From the NCBI GenBank assembly GCA_014323545.1, contig CP058647.1:1776001-1840000 (forward strand): DNA of 64,000 nt, in the 5' to 3' direction. This document shows positions 54,662 through 64,000 of the stretch, in pieces. The stretch is from Hyphobacterium sp. CCMP332. GTDB lineage: Bacteria > Bacteroidota > Bacteroidia > Cytophagales > CCMP332. The translations under genes and the position numbers were made by a program. How positions within the stretch are numbered: the stretch's first letter is position 1; every line of letters starts with the position of its first letter. Under the pieces are notes generated by a model that saw only the letters and a program-made list of their open reading frames with translations, searched no databases and was not told the DNA's origin.

Positions 54662-55933
54662 TTAAGCTTTAAAAAGTGGGAAACTGTTCATCCAATCGTT
54701 GATTTCTTTTTTGATTGACTTTAACTCGGATGGATTATTTCTTGATACAAGAACCCTGTCAATATATTTAACGATTTTTTCCATATCATTTTCCATCAGA
54801 CCGCGCGTTGTAACAGCTGCAGTTCCCAACCTCATTCCTGAAGTAACAAAAGGTGATTTGTCATCAAAAGGAACCATGTTTTTATTGATGGTGATATCAG
54901 CTTCAATGAGTGAATTTTCTGCTTCCTTGCCGGTAATGTCTTTATTCCGAAGATCTATTAACATTAGATGATTATCAGAACCTCCTGAAATTATTTGATA
55001 ATCCTTATTTACAAGAGCTTTTGCCATAGCTTGTGAATTTTTTTGCACTTGCTTGATATAGCTTAGGTAGGAATCGCTCAAAGCCTCACCATAGGCAACA
55101 GCCTTGGCGGCAATGACATGTTCCAAAGGGCCTCCTTGTGTGCCCGGAAATACTCCGGAATCCAATAAGGATGACATCATCCTTAAATTTCCTTTTGGAC
55201 TTTTTAATCCAAAGGGGTTTTCAAAATCACTGCCCATCATGATCATTCCACCTCTTGGACCTCTTAAGGTTTTATGAGTCGTTGTGGTAATAATATGACA
55301 GTGCTTTAACGGATCATTCAGAAGTCCCCTTGCAATAAGACCTGAGGGATGTGAAATATCTGCCAATAACAATGCACCATTTTCATCGGCTGCTTTTCTC
55401 AAAGCTTCGTAGTCCCAATCTCTGGAATAGGCAGAGGCACCACAAATTATCATTTTAGGTTTTACCTCTCTGGCCTTGTCGATAACTTTATTCCAATCTA
55501 TTAACCCGGTCTCTTTTTCTACACCGTAAAAATTTGGTTTGTACAATTTCCCTGAGAAATTAACAGGTGATCCATGCGTTAGATGGCCTCCATGGCTGAG
55601 ATCAAATCCAAGTATGGAATCCCCGGGATTTAAACAGGCTAGCATTACAGCAGCATTGGCCTGTGCTCCTGAATGAGGCTGTACATTGACCCATTCCGCG
55701 CCAAACAATTCTTTTGCACGATCTCTCGCAATATTTTCAACTTCGTCGACGACTTCGCAACCCCCATAGTAGCGCTTTCCGGGAAGGCCTTCTGCATATT
55801 TGTTTGTAAGAACCGAACCCATTGCTTTCATCACTTCTTCGCTTGCGAAGTTTTCGGAAGCAATCAATTCAATGCCACTCGTTTGTCTTTCTTTTTCTTT
55901 GTGAATCAGGTCAAATATTAGCTTGTCTTGCAT
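54662..55933 (-). CDS. glyA: Serine hydroxymethyltransferase
   Basis: 423 residues. Converts serine and tetrahydrofolate to glycine and methylene-THF. Key parts: [49 protein letters not shown], the PLP lysine in [14 protein letters not shown] (about residue 221), and [20 protein letters not shown]. The ATG at 55966 would add 11 residues, but it lies upstream of the -7 box (55955-55962), so the ATG at 55933, starting [10 protein letters not shown], is chosen. It heads a unit with tatC and rpiB. It shares one-carbon metabolism with gcvP. Confidence 0.96.
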   Translation of the reverse strand: MQDKLIFDLIHKEKERQTSGIELIASENFASEEVMKAMGSVLTNKYAEGLPGKRYYGGCEVVDEVENIARDRAKELFGAEWVNVQPHSGAQANAAVMLACLNPGDSILGFDLSHGGHLTHGSPVNFSGKLYKPNFYGVEKETGLIDWNKVIDKAREVKPKMIICGASAYSRDWDYEALRKAADENGALLLADISHPSGLIARGLLNDPLKHCHIITTTTHKTLRGPRGGMIMMGSDFENPFGLKSPKGNLRMMSSLLDSGVFPGTQGGPLEHVIAAKAVAYGEALSDSYLSYIKQVQKNSQAMAKALVNKDYQIISGGSDNHLMLIDLRNKDITGKEAENSLIEADITINKNMVPFDDKSPFVTSGMRLGTAAVTTRGLMENDMEKIVKYIDRVLVSRNNPSELKSIKKEINDWMNSFPLFKA

Positions 55934-55954
55934 GTGGTTGATCTTTGAGGAATG

Positions 55955-55962
55955 CAAACTTA
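55955..55962 (-). promoter_or_regulatory. Candidate -7 promoter element for glyA-tatC-rpiB
   Basis: The minus strand reads TAAGTTTG followed by CATTCC, a TAnnTTTG match. A transcript would start about seven bases later, downstream of the ATG at 55966, which decides for the ATG at 55933. The -33 region reads TTT, not TTG. Confidence 0.5.
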
Positions 55963-55989
55963 GCATGCTTTATGGAATTTAAAAAGGCG

Positions 55990-56610
55990 TCAGAATATTC
56001 TGAATTCCATAATTTGATTTACAAATGACAGCAGTGTTTTAGGTTCAATTAAAACCGCAATAATGATCCCAAAAGCTGCACCAGTAAAATGCGCACTGTG
56101 ATTAATATTATCAGCTGCCTGTTTGTCGGCATAGGCGGAATAGATTAAATAAAGTATACCCAAAATAAAACCTGGGAGACAAAGGATTCCGTAAAGACAA
56201 ATACTCTCCAATGGAAAATATAATATGCTTATGAACAATATTGAACTGACACCTCCGGAAGCACCCAAACTGTTATAGCCCGGAAAATTTTTGTGTTTAA
56301 GAAAAGTAGGAATTTCTGAGATTATGACCCCTGCTAAAAAAAGAAGGACAAAAATTATACTTCCGACTACCAGGCCAAATTTTGAGACATATACAAACTC
56401 AACGTTTCTTCCAAAGAACAAAAATGTCAAGAGGTTGAATATTAGATGAGTCCAGCCACCGTGAACAAATCCGGATGTCAGAAAGCGGTAATACTCATTC
56501 CGCTCAGTTACCAAATAAGGATTAAAAACAAGTTTGGATAGAAACTCGCGGTTTTGAAAAGCGACATAGCTAACAATGCCTATAATTCCAATTAAAATGT
56601 ATGTCACCAT
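55990..56610 (-). CDS. Rhomboid-family intramembrane serine protease
   Basis: 206 residues with six helices. The catalytic serine is S118 in LGASGGVSS and the catalytic histidine H174 in NHSAHFTGAAFG; the front loop FVHGGWTHLIFNLLTFLFFG carries the H-x-x-x-N oxyanion residues. It therefore looks active. It lies directly after the polyprenyl synthase stop. Substrates unknown. Confidence 0.93.
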   Translation of the reverse strand: MVTYILIGIIGIVSYVAFQNREFLSKLVFNPYLVTERNEYYRFLTSGFVHGGWTHLIFNLLTFLFFGRNVEFVYVSKFGLVVGSIIFVLLFLAGVIISEIPTFLKHKNFPGYNSLGASGGVSSILFISILYFPLESICLYGILCLPGFILGILYLIYSAYADKQAADNINHSAHFTGAAFGIIIAVLIEPKTLLSFVNQIMEFRIF

Positions 56611-57585
56611 TTAGGAATCCCTTTTCATTAAGGATTGAAGGAAGCTCAATAAGGGTTGTTTACGCGATTCAGATACCGTAAACGATTTTAATAAGTTAAT
56701 GGATCTGTCAAAATAATTATTGACCAATTCCTGCGTGATTTTATCGATTTGTATTTCGGTAAATATTCTTTTTACAGATTCAACTTTTTCAGTTTCATTA
56801 AATGATTCCAATGACAACCAATTATCCAATTCTTTTCTTTGAGAACTATTGGCCAATTCAAGTGCTTTCAATAGCAAAAAGGTTTTTTTATTTGAGATAA
56901 TATCGCCACCAACTTGTTTTCCTACTTTTTCCTGGTCCCCAAATACATCCAGAAGATCATCCTTGAGCTGAAATCCCATTCCGGCATTGATGCCAATACT
57001 CCTCAACTGCTCGATTCTTTCCTGATCGGTTTTAGCAATTATCCCTCCAAGTTCCAGGCTAAATCCAAGTAGCACTGCTGTTTTTAACCGAATCATTTCG
57101 AGATAATCATCAACGCTGATATCATTTCTCGACTCGAAATTCATGTCGTATTGCTGGCCTTCGCAAACTTCCAGACCGGTTTTATTAAAAGCATTTAATA
57201 CAGCGGGCAATATGTCTTTGTTTACCGCAGAAATGGATTGATAGGCTTTAACAAGCATGGCATCGCCTGATAAAATGGCGATATGCTTATTCCATTTTTC
57301 ATGAACTGTGGCTTTTCCTCTGCGCAAGGGCGCTTCGTCCATTATATCATCGTGTAGTAGCGTGAAATTGTGAAAAAGCTCCACACCCAAAGAAGGCTCA
57401 AAAGACTCGAGGTATTCTTCGCTGAAAAGATAATGACTGAGAATCGTTAGAATAGGCCTTAGCCGTTTGCCTCCGAGTCCGGTAAAATAGCGTATAGGTT
57501 CATATAGCTCATTTGGCTTTTCACCAAAATTTCTTTTCGATAAAGCATCATTAATCTGATTCTGAAGCGCATTAATTTCCATCAT
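56611..57585 (-). CDS. Polyprenyl synthetase (short-chain trans-isoprenyl diphosphate synthase)
   Basis: 324 residues. The first aspartate-rich motif is DDIMD (79-83) followed by EAPLRRG, and the second is DDLLD (209-213). GGKRLRP near residue 38-44 binds isopentenyl diphosphate. A phenylalanine stands five residues before the first motif (F74), which often limits the product to C15-C20. Products would feed quinone, carotenoid or bactoprenol routes. Two adjacent ATG codons are possible starts (57585, 57582). It overlaps the rnr end by 14 bases. Confidence 0.92.
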   Translation of the reverse strand: MMEINALQNQINDALSKRNFGEKPNELYEPIRYFTGLGGKRLRPILTILSHYLFSEEYLESFEPSLGVELFHNFTLLHDDIMDEAPLRRGKATVHEKWNKHIAILSGDAMLVKAYQSISAVNKDILPAVLNAFNKTGLEVCEGQQYDMNFESRNDISVDDYLEMIRLKTAVLLGFSLELGGIIAKTDQERIEQLRSIGINAGMGFQLKDDLLDVFGDQEKVGKQVGGDIISNKKTFLLLKALELANSSQRKELDNWLSLESFNETEKVESVKRIFTEIQIDKITQELVNNYFDRSINLLKSFTVSESRKQPLLSFLQSLMKRDS

Positions 57586-59749
57586 CAGCTATTAGTAAAT
57601 CCATGGTTCTTCGATTGATATCGGTACTTTTCACTTTCACTCTTATTTTATCACCGAATTTTATGATTTTACCGCTCTTCTGTCCTACAATTCTGAATTT
57701 TTCGGGCTGTAATTCAAAGTAATCACTTTCTATGTCACGCATTCTTATCATGCCTTCGCACTTGGTTTCAACCAATTCAACATAAATTCCAAAATCATTC
57801 ATTCCTGAAATAATCCCGTCAAATTCTTCACCAACCATTTCCTGCATCCATTCTATTTGTTTGTATTTGGTGGATGCTCTTTCGGCGTCGGATGCCAATT
57901 TTTCCATCGCGGAGGAATGCTCACATTTCTTTTCCAATTCGGCTCGATTTGGATTTTTTCCATTGTTGAGATAATTGTCCAGGAGACGATGAACCATGGC
58001 ATCGGGATATCTTCTGATGGGCGATGTGAAATGCGTGTAGTGCTGAAAACCCAGTCCAAAATGCCCATTAGGCGCTGTCGTATAAACGGCTTTGGCCATG
58101 GCGCGAATGGCCAGACTTTGCAATATATTTTGTTCCGGCTTGCCTTCTACCTCTTGCGAAAGCTTATTCAGAGTTTTGGATAAGCCCTGCTCTTCGATGT
58201 TGATATTATGGCCAAAATTCTTTGCAAAAGCGGCAAAATTCATAAGTTTTTCATGATCGGGATAATCGTGCGTTCTGTAGACAAAGGTATATTGACCATT
58301 GGTGCCTTTGAAATTATGTATATATTCTGCCACACTTTTGTTTGCGAGCAACATAAAATCCTCAATCATTTTGTGGGCTTCCTTTCGAACTTTGGGAATC
58401 AGTCCAATGGGTTTTCCATTTTCGTCAAGGTCAAACTTAATTTCAGTGGATTCAAAAGCAATTGAGCCTTCATCAAAACGTTTTTTTCTAAGTTTTAGAG
58501 CAAGATTATTTAGTGTATTTATCTCTTCAAAATAATCGCCCTTTTTCCCCTCAATTAATTCCTGGGCTTCTTCATATGAAAATCGCCGGTCAGAATGAAT
58601 GATTGCTCTTCCAAACCACTTATTATAAACTTTCGCGTTTTTGTCCATCTCAAATACAGCAGAATAGCAAAGCCGGTCAACCTTCGGTTTTAATGAACAC
58701 AAATTGTTGGAAAGTTTTTCCGGCAACATTGGAACGGTGCGATCCACCAAATACACAGAAGTGGCTCTCTTATAAGCCTCCTTATCAAGAATACTGCCTT
58801 CTTTGAGAAAATAAGTAACATCGGCAATATGCACACCGATTTCAAAATTTCCATTTTCTAGTGTTCTTATGGAAAGCGCATCATCAAAATCCTTGGCATC
58901 TGCGGGGTCAATTGTAAAAGTGGTAATTGGCCTAAAATCCCTGCGTTTTTTTATTTCAGATTCAGGAATGCTTTCAGGAATTTGCTCAGCGATATTTAAT
59001 ATTTCCTTGCTAAATTCATAAGGCAGGCCAAACTCCAGCATGATAGCATGCATCTCAGCATCGTTTTCACCTACTTTCCCAAGAATCTTCTTTATCCTGC
59101 CTTCAGGATTTTTATTTGCTTTTTCTGGCCACCTGGTAATTTCGGCAATGACTAGGTCATCTTCTTTGGCATCTCCCAGTTTATTGCCCGGGATAAATAT
59201 ATCCTCATAAATTTTCCTGCTGTTTGGTATTACAAATCCGTACATTTCGGATAATTCCAGACTTCCGACAATTTCGGTATGTTTTCTCTCTATTATTTCT
59301 TTAACCTCTCCAGCTTTCCTTCCATCTCTTCCTTTCGCACCGGGAAATATTGAGATTTTTACGATGTCCCCATCAATTGCGCCGTTCAAATCCGGTGTTC
59401 GGATCATTACATCATTTTCATCTCCCTCCAGGGGAATGACAAAGGCAAAATGTGGGCTTACATGATCGACTCTACCGGTCATATTTACAGACGCTGATTT
59501 GCTTTGAAAATGCTTTCTGAATTGCTCTATTTTGCCCTGCTGAACAAGTTGGTGCAATGTGGCTTCTACATTGTTTTTATCTCTCTTATTTCTTGCATAT
59601 AAATGCTGCTGAACCTGCTTAAGCGTATATGCCCTGCCCGGATGTAAATCCAAAAGGTGCATTATTTGATTGGCGTATTGTGAGGCTGAAAATTTATTCT
59701 GATTGGATTCAGAATTGCCTTTTTTGGACTGTTTTTTTCTTTTGTTCAT
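57572..59749 (-). CDS. rnr: Ribonuclease R (RNB/S1 exoribonuclease)
   Basis: 725 residues. 3'-5' exoribonuclease with a basic, disordered N-terminus, a winged-helix-like region (YANQIMHLLDLHPGRAYTLKQVQQHL), cold-shock domains, the RNB core with TTFTIDPADAKDFDDALSI (metal-binding Asp residues), HYTHFTSPIRRYPDAMVHRLL, and a C-terminal S1 domain (FDGIISGMNDFGIYVELVETKCEGMIRM). The long lysine-rich tail of E. coli RNase R is absent; the protein stops after the S1 domain. It has its own promoter and leads a unit with the polyprenyl synthase and the rhomboid. Confidence 0.95.
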   Translation of the reverse strand: MNKRKKQSKKGNSESNQNKFSASQYANQIMHLLDLHPGRAYTLKQVQQHLYARNKRDKNNVEATLHQLVQQGKIEQFRKHFQSKSASVNMTGRVDHVSPHFAFVIPLEGDENDVMIRTPDLNGAIDGDIVKISIFPGAKGRDGRKAGEVKEIIERKHTEIVGSLELSEMYGFVIPNSRKIYEDIFIPGNKLGDAKEDDLVIAEITRWPEKANKNPEGRIKKILGKVGENDAEMHAIMLEFGLPYEFSKEILNIAEQIPESIPESEIKKRRDFRPITTFTIDPADAKDFDDALSIRTLENGNFEIGVHIADVTYFLKEGSILDKEAYKRATSVYLVDRTVPMLPEKLSNNLCSLKPKVDRLCYSAVFEMDKNAKVYNKWFGRAIIHSDRRFSYEEAQELIEGKKGDYFEEINTLNNLALKLRKKRFDEGSIAFESTEIKFDLDENGKPIGLIPKVRKEAHKMIEDFMLLANKSVAEYIHNFKGTNGQYTFVYRTHDYPDHEKLMNFAAFAKNFGHNINIEEQGLSKTLNKLSQEVEGKPEQNILQSLAIRAMAKAVYTTAPNGHFGLGFQHYTHFTSPIRRYPDAMVHRLLDNYLNNGKNPNRAELEKKCEHSSAMEKLASDAERASTKYKQIEWMQEMVGEEFDGIISGMNDFGIYVELVETKCEGMIRMRDIESDYFELQPEKFRIVGQKSGKIIKFGDKIRVKVKSTDINRRTMDLLIADDGN

Positions 59750-59757
59750 GTTTGATG

Positions 59758-59786
59758 CAAAGCTAAGCCAATTCTTTTAAAGCAAA
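59758..59786 (-). promoter_or_regulatory. Candidate promoter for rnr
   Basis: On the minus strand TTTG (59783-59786) is followed after 17 bases by TAGCTTTG (59758-59765), a TAnnTTTG -7 box, eight bases before the ATG at 59749. The spacer is two bases shorter than ideal. Confidence 0.55.
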
Positions 59787-59807
59787 ATATATAATGAAAT
59801 ATGCTCT

Positions 59808-61340
59808 TTATTGTTCTGAGATAATTTTACCATTTTCCAATCGAAGTATCCTATCGCAGAAATATTCTACGATATCATTGTCATGGCTTATAAACAAAAT
59901 ACTTAAACCTTTCTTTTCTCTAAGTGAACCCAATAAATCCAGAATTCCTCTTTTAATATTGGCATCAAGGGAGGATAAAGCTTCATCACAAATTAATATC
60001 TCAGGGCGCAATGAAAGGGCTCTCGCAATGCAAACCCTTTGTTTTTCCCCTCCTGAAAGCTCATCCGGTAGTCGCTTAGCAAAGCTTTGGTCCAAACCAA
60101 CCAATAATAATAGCTCTTTTATCTTATCATCAACTGATTCACCTTTTTCTAATAAGTCATGACTTAAAAATGGTTCTTTAAGACAATAACCAATATTAAT
60201 TCGCGGGTCAAGGGAAGCGGATGGATTTTGAAATATTATCTGGATTGATTTTCGCAAATTACGCAGATTTTTTCCATCCAAGTCGGAAATAGGGGTATCA
60301 TAAAATTTTATAGAACCGCTCTTCGACTTAATTAATTTTACAATAGCTTTTCCAATACTGGTCTTTCCGCTTCCACTTTTGCCAACCAAACCAAGAATTT
60401 CTCCCTTTTTTAATTTAAAAGATATTCGATCAACAGCAGTAAATGATTTTTGTCTGTTAAAAAAAAAGGATTGACCCTGATTATAAATGATTTCAAGTCC
60501 ACTTACGCTAAGAATGGATGAATTAGTGTTTGTTTTTTGTATCGCTTTATTAAAAACGGAATTTGAAAGTAAGGACTTGGTATATTTTTCTTCAGGCTCA
60601 GACAATATATTTGTTGCGGGTCCTTTTTCAACCTGATTTCCTTTATTTAATACTATTATTTCGTCAGAGAAATCTTGCAGTATTTTGATATCATGTGATA
60701 CAAAAAGAATAGAAAGTGACAATTCTGATTTTATCTTTAATAGCAAATTCAAAATTTCATCGCGTGTAGGGGAATCTAAATTGCTTGTAATTTCATCTGC
60801 TATCAATAAACTTGGTTTATTGATAATTGCGATGGCAATGGCTACTCTTTGAATTTGCCCACCTGATAATTCATGGGGATATGAATTATAAACTTTTTCA
60901 ACATTGTTCAATTGACATAAACTTAAAGTATTCAGGACCAATTTCTTTGACTCAGATGACGTTATTTTTTGATGCTTTTCTAAAGTTTCCTGAATCTGAA
61001 TACCGCATTTTCTAACGGGGTTTAATGAGGAAAGGGAATCCTGAAAAACCATTGAAATTTCATTTCCCAGAATTTGACTTAATTTATTCGAATCACAGGT
61101 AAGCAGATCAATTTTATTGTAAATGTTAGAATCAAATAATACTTCTCCTTCAATATTAGAATCTGCAAGCAAACGTGGAATTGCAAACGCCAGGCTGCTT
61201 TTTCCACTACCCGACTCTCCGGTTAAGGCTAAAATCTCAGATTTTTTGATGCTGAAGCTTATATTGTTAACAGCAAGTGTATCAGGATGGTATCTGACAC
61301 TTAGGTTTTTAACAGATAAAAGGCTGTCTTTACTATGCAT
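59808..61340 (-). CDS. ABC transporter ATP-binding protein with two nucleotide-binding domains (DppDF/YejF-like)
   Basis: 510 residues holding two complete ATPase domains. Domain 1: Walker A GESGSGKS (41-48), signature LSGGQ (158-162), Walker B LLIADEITSNLD. Domain 2: Walker A GKSGSGKT (320-327), signature LSGGEKQRVCIARA, Walker B ILICDEALSSLD. Both resemble oligopeptide/nickel importer ATPases (FQDSLSSLNPVRKCGIQIQE; FQNPSASLDPRINIGY). The chain is shorter than two separate DppD/DppF subunits because their C-terminal extensions are missing. No permease or binding protein is encoded nearby. It follows lipB by nine bases. Confidence 0.9.
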   Translation of the reverse strand: MHSKDSLLSVKNLSVRYHPDTLAVNNISFSIKKSEILALTGESGSGKSSLAFAIPRLLADSNIEGEVLFDSNIYNKIDLLTCDSNKLSQILGNEISMVFQDSLSSLNPVRKCGIQIQETLEKHQKITSSESKKLVLNTLSLCQLNNVEKVYNSYPHELSGGQIQRVAIAIAIINKPSLLIADEITSNLDSPTRDEILNLLLKIKSELSLSILFVSHDIKILQDFSDEIIVLNKGNQVEKGPATNILSEPEEKYTKSLLSNSVFNKAIQKTNTNSSILSVSGLEIIYNQGQSFFFNRQKSFTAVDRISFKLKKGEILGLVGKSGSGKTSIGKAIVKLIKSKSGSIKFYDTPISDLDGKNLRNLRKSIQIIFQNPSASLDPRINIGYCLKEPFLSHDLLEKGESVDDKIKELLLLVGLDQSFAKRLPDELSGGEKQRVCIARALSLRPEILICDEALSSLDANIKRGILDLLGSLREKKGLSILFISHDNDIVEYFCDRILRLENGKIISEQ

Positions 61341-61349
61341 AAAATGAAG

Positions 61350-62072
61350 CTAAAGAACAGGTATTTCTGCAAAATTATATTCAAATTGAAACAGGTCTTT
61401 TAATTGTAATACCAATTTCTTTCTTACTTCATCAATATTTAAATCCTCTTCAAGCTCATTGGCCAGACTCGTTACTGCTTTGTCATCAATTCCGCAAGGA
61501 ATAATATTGTCAAAGTAATTTAAATCTGTATTGATATTAAAGGCTAAACCGTGCATGGTTACCCATCTGCTGCTTTTAATGCCGATGGCACAAATTTTTC
61601 TGGGATTTGGACTGTTGTTTTTGTAATCCAGCCAAACGCCAGTTAGCCCTGGAATTCGACCTGAATCTATGTTATACTCTTTTAATGTAAGTATTACCGC
61701 TTCTTCAAGGGTTCTTAAATATTTACCCAAATCGGGTTCAAAATTTTCAAGGTCAAAAATAGGATATATCACTATCTGCCCCGGCCCGTGGTAGGTTATG
61801 TCACCGCCCCTGTTTATGGGAAAGTAATCGATCTTCTTTTGTTTTAACTCACTTTCACTAAGCAAAAGATTTTTTGGATCACCGCTTTTACCAAGTGTAT
61901 AAACATGAGGGTGTTCAACAATTAAAAGGTAATTTTTTGTGGTTTGACTTAGTGAGTTTCTCTTATTAGAAATTTTTATTTCAATGTTCCTGGCTAAAAG
62001 ATTTTCCTGAATATCCCAGGCTTCTTTAAAAGGCATTTTGCCTAAATCTATGAGATCTACTTGATTGTTCAA
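61350..62072 (-). CDS. lipB: Octanoyl-[ACP]:protein octanoyltransferase
   Basis: 240 residues. First step of lipoate synthesis: moves octanoyl from ACP to lipoyl domains such as GcvH and the PDH E2. Motifs are VEHPHVYTLGKSG, INRGGDITYHGPGQIVIYP (residues 86-104), the essential lysine K166 in CAIGIKSSRWVTMHGLAFN and the catalytic C193 in IIPCGID. The start is TTG at 62072, one base after the manA stop; no closer ATG suits the family. Confidence 0.95.
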   Translation of the reverse strand: MNNQVDLIDLGKMPFKEAWDIQENLLARNIEIKISNKRNSLSQTTKNYLLIVEHPHVYTLGKSGDPKNLLLSESELKQKKIDYFPINRGGDITYHGPGQIVIYPIFDLENFEPDLGKYLRTLEEAVILTLKEYNIDSGRIPGLTGVWLDYKNNSPNPRKICAIGIKSSRWVTMHGLAFNINTDLNYFDNIIPCGIDDKAVTSLANELEEDLNIDEVRKKLVLQLKDLFQFEYNFAEIPVL

Positions 62073-62073
62073 A

Positions 62074-63054
62074 TTATGGGATTTGACTTAGCAACAGTTC
62101 AACTCCGGAGTCGGTTTCCAGGACAAAGTTTTCTAATGAGGCAGGAATCAAAAATGTATCACCTATTTTAACATCAACAGATTCAAATTCACCCTTAATT
62201 TTACCTTTGCCTTCAATGCAAATAAGAACTTTAAAACTGTTTTTATCAGCGTATGAAAATTTTTGTTCTCCCTTGATCGTAAACCTGCTTGTTTTAAAGT
62301 GTTCTGATTCAACAAGTATAACTTCCTTATTTATTTCTTTAATGATATTTTTCTTCGTTCGCTCAACTGCCCGGAAGGTTAAGGCTTCGCAGGCGTCTTC
62401 AATATGTAAATCTCTTTTTTCCCCATCCGGACCTTTTCTGTCAAAGTCATATATCCGATATGTAGCATCAGAATTTTGTTGAATCTCTGCGAGCAAAATT
62501 CCTTTACCTATATTGTGAATAATACCTGCAGGCACATGAAGCACGTCGTCTTTTTCAACTTCAACAGTTTTTAAAAGATTTGTGATCGAAGTTTTCTCAA
62601 CAGATTCGAGAAATGTCTGTTTGTCGGTATCATTTATAAAACCCTTATACAAAGTGGCATTTTTTCGGGCATTCAATATATACCACATTTCATTTTTGCC
62701 ATTTTTGAGGCCTTTTTGCACGGCAAGCTTATCGTTGGGATGCACTTGAATGGAAAGATCTTTTTGTGCATCTAAAAATTTTATCAAGAGAGGAAATTTA
62801 TAATGGTATTTAGAAACCACTACAGTTCCGAGAAGCTCTTCTTTAAATATATCGATGCATTCTGAAAGAGTTTTATTTTTGAGTTCTCCATTGCTTACAA
62901 CAGAAATAAACCCTTCTACCTCAGAAATCTCCCAGGATTCACCGAAGCTTCCATTTTCGGGAAGGGGTTTCCCTAAATATTTTTGCATCATTCGGCCGCC
63001 CCAAATTTTTTCGACAAATTGAGGGTAAAATTTTAAAGGATATAGTTTAGCCAT
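62074..63054 (-). CDS. manA: Mannose-6-phosphate isomerase, class I (short type)
   Basis: 326 residues. Zinc enzyme joining fructose-6-P and mannose-6-P. Motifs: [40 protein letters not shown] (zinc ligands), [41 protein letters not shown]. The length matches the short Bacillus-type ManA. It overlaps pgi by eight bases, so glycolytic fructose-6-P can be diverted to GDP-mannose-type precursors for glycans. Confidence 0.95.
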   Translation of the reverse strand: MAKLYPLKFYPQFVEKIWGGRMMQKYLGKPLPENGSFGESWEISEVEGFISVVSNGELKNKTLSECIDIFKEELLGTVVVSKYHYKFPLLIKFLDAQKDLSIQVHPNDKLAVQKGLKNGKNEMWYILNARKNATLYKGFINDTDKQTFLESVEKTSITNLLKTVEVEKDDVLHVPAGIIHNIGKGILLAEIQQNSDATYRIYDFDRKGPDGEKRDLHIEDACEALTFRAVERTKKNIIKEINKEVILVESEHFKTSRFTIKGEQKFSYADKNSFKVLICIEGKGKIKGEFESVDVKIGDTFLIPASLENFVLETDSGVELLLSQIP

Positions 63055-64000
63055 TTCGAAATTTCTTAAAGGTATTTATCAGTCCGTTTGTGGAAGATAA
63101 GTGACTATTAATTGGCAAATCATTTTCCAATTCCGGTAATATACCCTGAGCGACCTGCTTACCCAGTTGTACGCCCCATTGATCAAATGAGTAAACGTTA
63201 AATAAAATTCCTTGCACAAATATTTTATGCTCATAAAGTGCCACTAGGCTTCCCATAATCTCAGGACTTAACTTTTTGATAAGAATTGAATTGCTTGGAA
63301 TATTTCCTTGAAACACCTTATAGGGTAAAATTTTATCTCTTTTTTCAGGAGCCAGATCTTTAATTTCCTCAAAGACTTCATTCTCTGATTTTCCCTTCAT
63401 CAAAGCTTCAGTTTGCGCAAAAAAATTAGCCAATAGTTTATTGTGATGATCTTGTAGATGATGATGTGGAATTGATGCTGCGATAAAATCTGATGGTATG
63501 AGTTTTGTTCCCTGATGAATTAATTGATAAAAAGCATGTTGACCGTTAGTTCCGGGTTCACCCCAAATAATGGAGCCGGTTTGGTAATCAATGCTTTTGC
63601 CATTTCGATCAACGCTTTTTCCATTGCTTTCCATATCTCCCTGCTGAAGATAAGCTGCAAAACGATGCAAATATTGATCGTAGCAAAGAATCGAATGCGT
63701 TTCACACTTGAAGAAATTATTATACCAAATTCCCAATAATGCAAGCAATACGGGCATGTTATTCTTAAAATCAGAATTGCGGAAATGTTTATCCATCTTT
63801 TCAGCGCCACGGAGCAAAGATTCGTAGTTGTCATAACCAATGGTACAGGCTATTGAAAGGCCAATGGATGACCACAACGAAAATCGTCCGCCTACCCAAT
63901 CCCAAAATTCAAACATATTTTTTGGGTCTATACCATAACTCCTTACCGCTTCTGTATTGGTTGATAAGGCCACAAAATGACTTTTAACTACAGAGTCTAC
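63047..64000 (-). CDS. pgi: Glucose-6-phosphate isomerase, C-terminal part (N-terminus outside window)
   Basis: The frame is open to the right edge: nine further codons (VDSVVKSHF) lie before the first apparent start at 63973, so the gene begins outside. The 317 codons seen contain [47 protein letters not shown] (with the catalytic Glu and His region) and [16 protein letters not shown], all PGI hallmarks. It interconverts glucose-6-P and fructose-6-P and heads, as far as can be seen, a unit with manA, lipB and the ABC ATPase. Confidence 0.95.
   Translation of the reverse strand, partial: VDSVVKSHFVALSTNTEAVRSYGIDPKNMFEFWDWVGGRFSLWSSIGLSIACTIGYDNYESLLRGAEKMDKHFRNSDFKNNMPVLLALLGIWYNNFFKCETHSILCYDQYLHRFAAYLQQGDMESNGKSVDRNGKSIDYQTGSIIWGEPGTNGQHAFYQLIHQGTKLIPSDFIAASIPHHHLQDHHNKLLANFFAQTEALMKGKSENEVFEEIKDLAPEKRDKILPYKVFQGNIPSNSILIKKLSPEIMGSLVALYEHKIFVQGILFNVYSFDQWGVQLGKQVAQGILPELENDLPINSHLSSTNGLINTFKKFRNG

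Noticed and set aside
1-64000. Search for tRNA, rRNA, CRISPR arrays, insertion sequences, phage genes and riboswitches
   Set aside because: Gaps between genes are too short and no repeat array, transposase or conserved RNA element was seen by eye.

Overview
This window is ordinary chromosomal DNA from a member of the Bacteroidota, most likely a free-living Cytophagia-type or related bacterium; I cannot name the genus. Supporting signs are several proteins with C-terminal type IX secretion system (T9SS) sorting domains, a PorV/PorQ-family barrel, a TonB-dependent receptor with an N-terminal carboxypeptidase-regulatory domain, a PorE-like TPR/PD40 protein, low GC, weak Shine-Dalgarno sequences, many TTG starts, and promoter -7 boxes of the Bacteroidota form TAnnTTTG. 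Genes are packed tightly. I saw no tRNA, rRNA, CRISPR array, insertion sequence or prophage, and no gene-free stretch longer than about 140 bases.

Layout. 1-1705 (minus): start of a PorE/OmpA-like envelope protein cut by the left edge. 1805-16569 (minus): a dense run of genes in one direction. It begins with glycine decarboxylase (gcvP), continues with a small FtsX-type ABC exporter and a secreted CxxC protein, then a Wzx/Wzy-type surface polysaccharide cluster (flippase, methyltransferase, four glycosyltransferases, initiating sugar-phosphate transferase, O-antigen ligase/polymerase), and ends with a DUF3137 membrane protein. 16692-31581: mixed housekeeping genes, including an acetyltransferase, cutA, ribH, a TPR protein, pdhA, recF plus a DUF721/DciA-like partner, mazG, a T9SS cargo protein, glmM-type mutase, cysteine desulfurase, a DUF2064 glycosyltransferase, a rhodanese, a VOC protein, a zinc-ribbon membrane protein and an ALDH8-type aldehyde dehydrogenase. 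31619-45280 (minus): a cell-surface locus described below. 45347-64000: clpS, recR, a glycosyltransferase, a SNF2 helicase, a LolC/E-like permease, rbfA, a DUF6427-like membrane protein, rpiB, tatC, glyA, a rhomboid protease, a polyprenyl synthase, RNase R, a two-domain ABC ATPase, lipB, manA and pgi (cut by the right edge).

The most promising candidate for an undescribed system is 31619-45280. It joins a Na+/solute symporter, a secreted endonuclease/exonuclease/phosphatase-fold enzyme with a T9SS tail, two further large T9SS cargo proteins (one with duplicated OB-like domains), an FN3 lipoprotein with a C-terminal amidotransferase-like region, a TonB receptor without a SusD partner, a PorV/PorQ-like barrel and a beta-propeller lipoprotein. 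The last four overlap one another, so their products are probably made together. My reading is a dedicated export, display or uptake machine on the outer membrane. The substrate is unknown, and phosphoester or nucleic acid scavenging is only a guess.

Several sugar-precursor genes elsewhere in the window (pgi, manA, glmM) would feed the polysaccharide cluster. Ten candidate TAnnTTTG-type promoters and two hairpins are listed; two of the promoters decide between alternative start codons (clpS and glyA).
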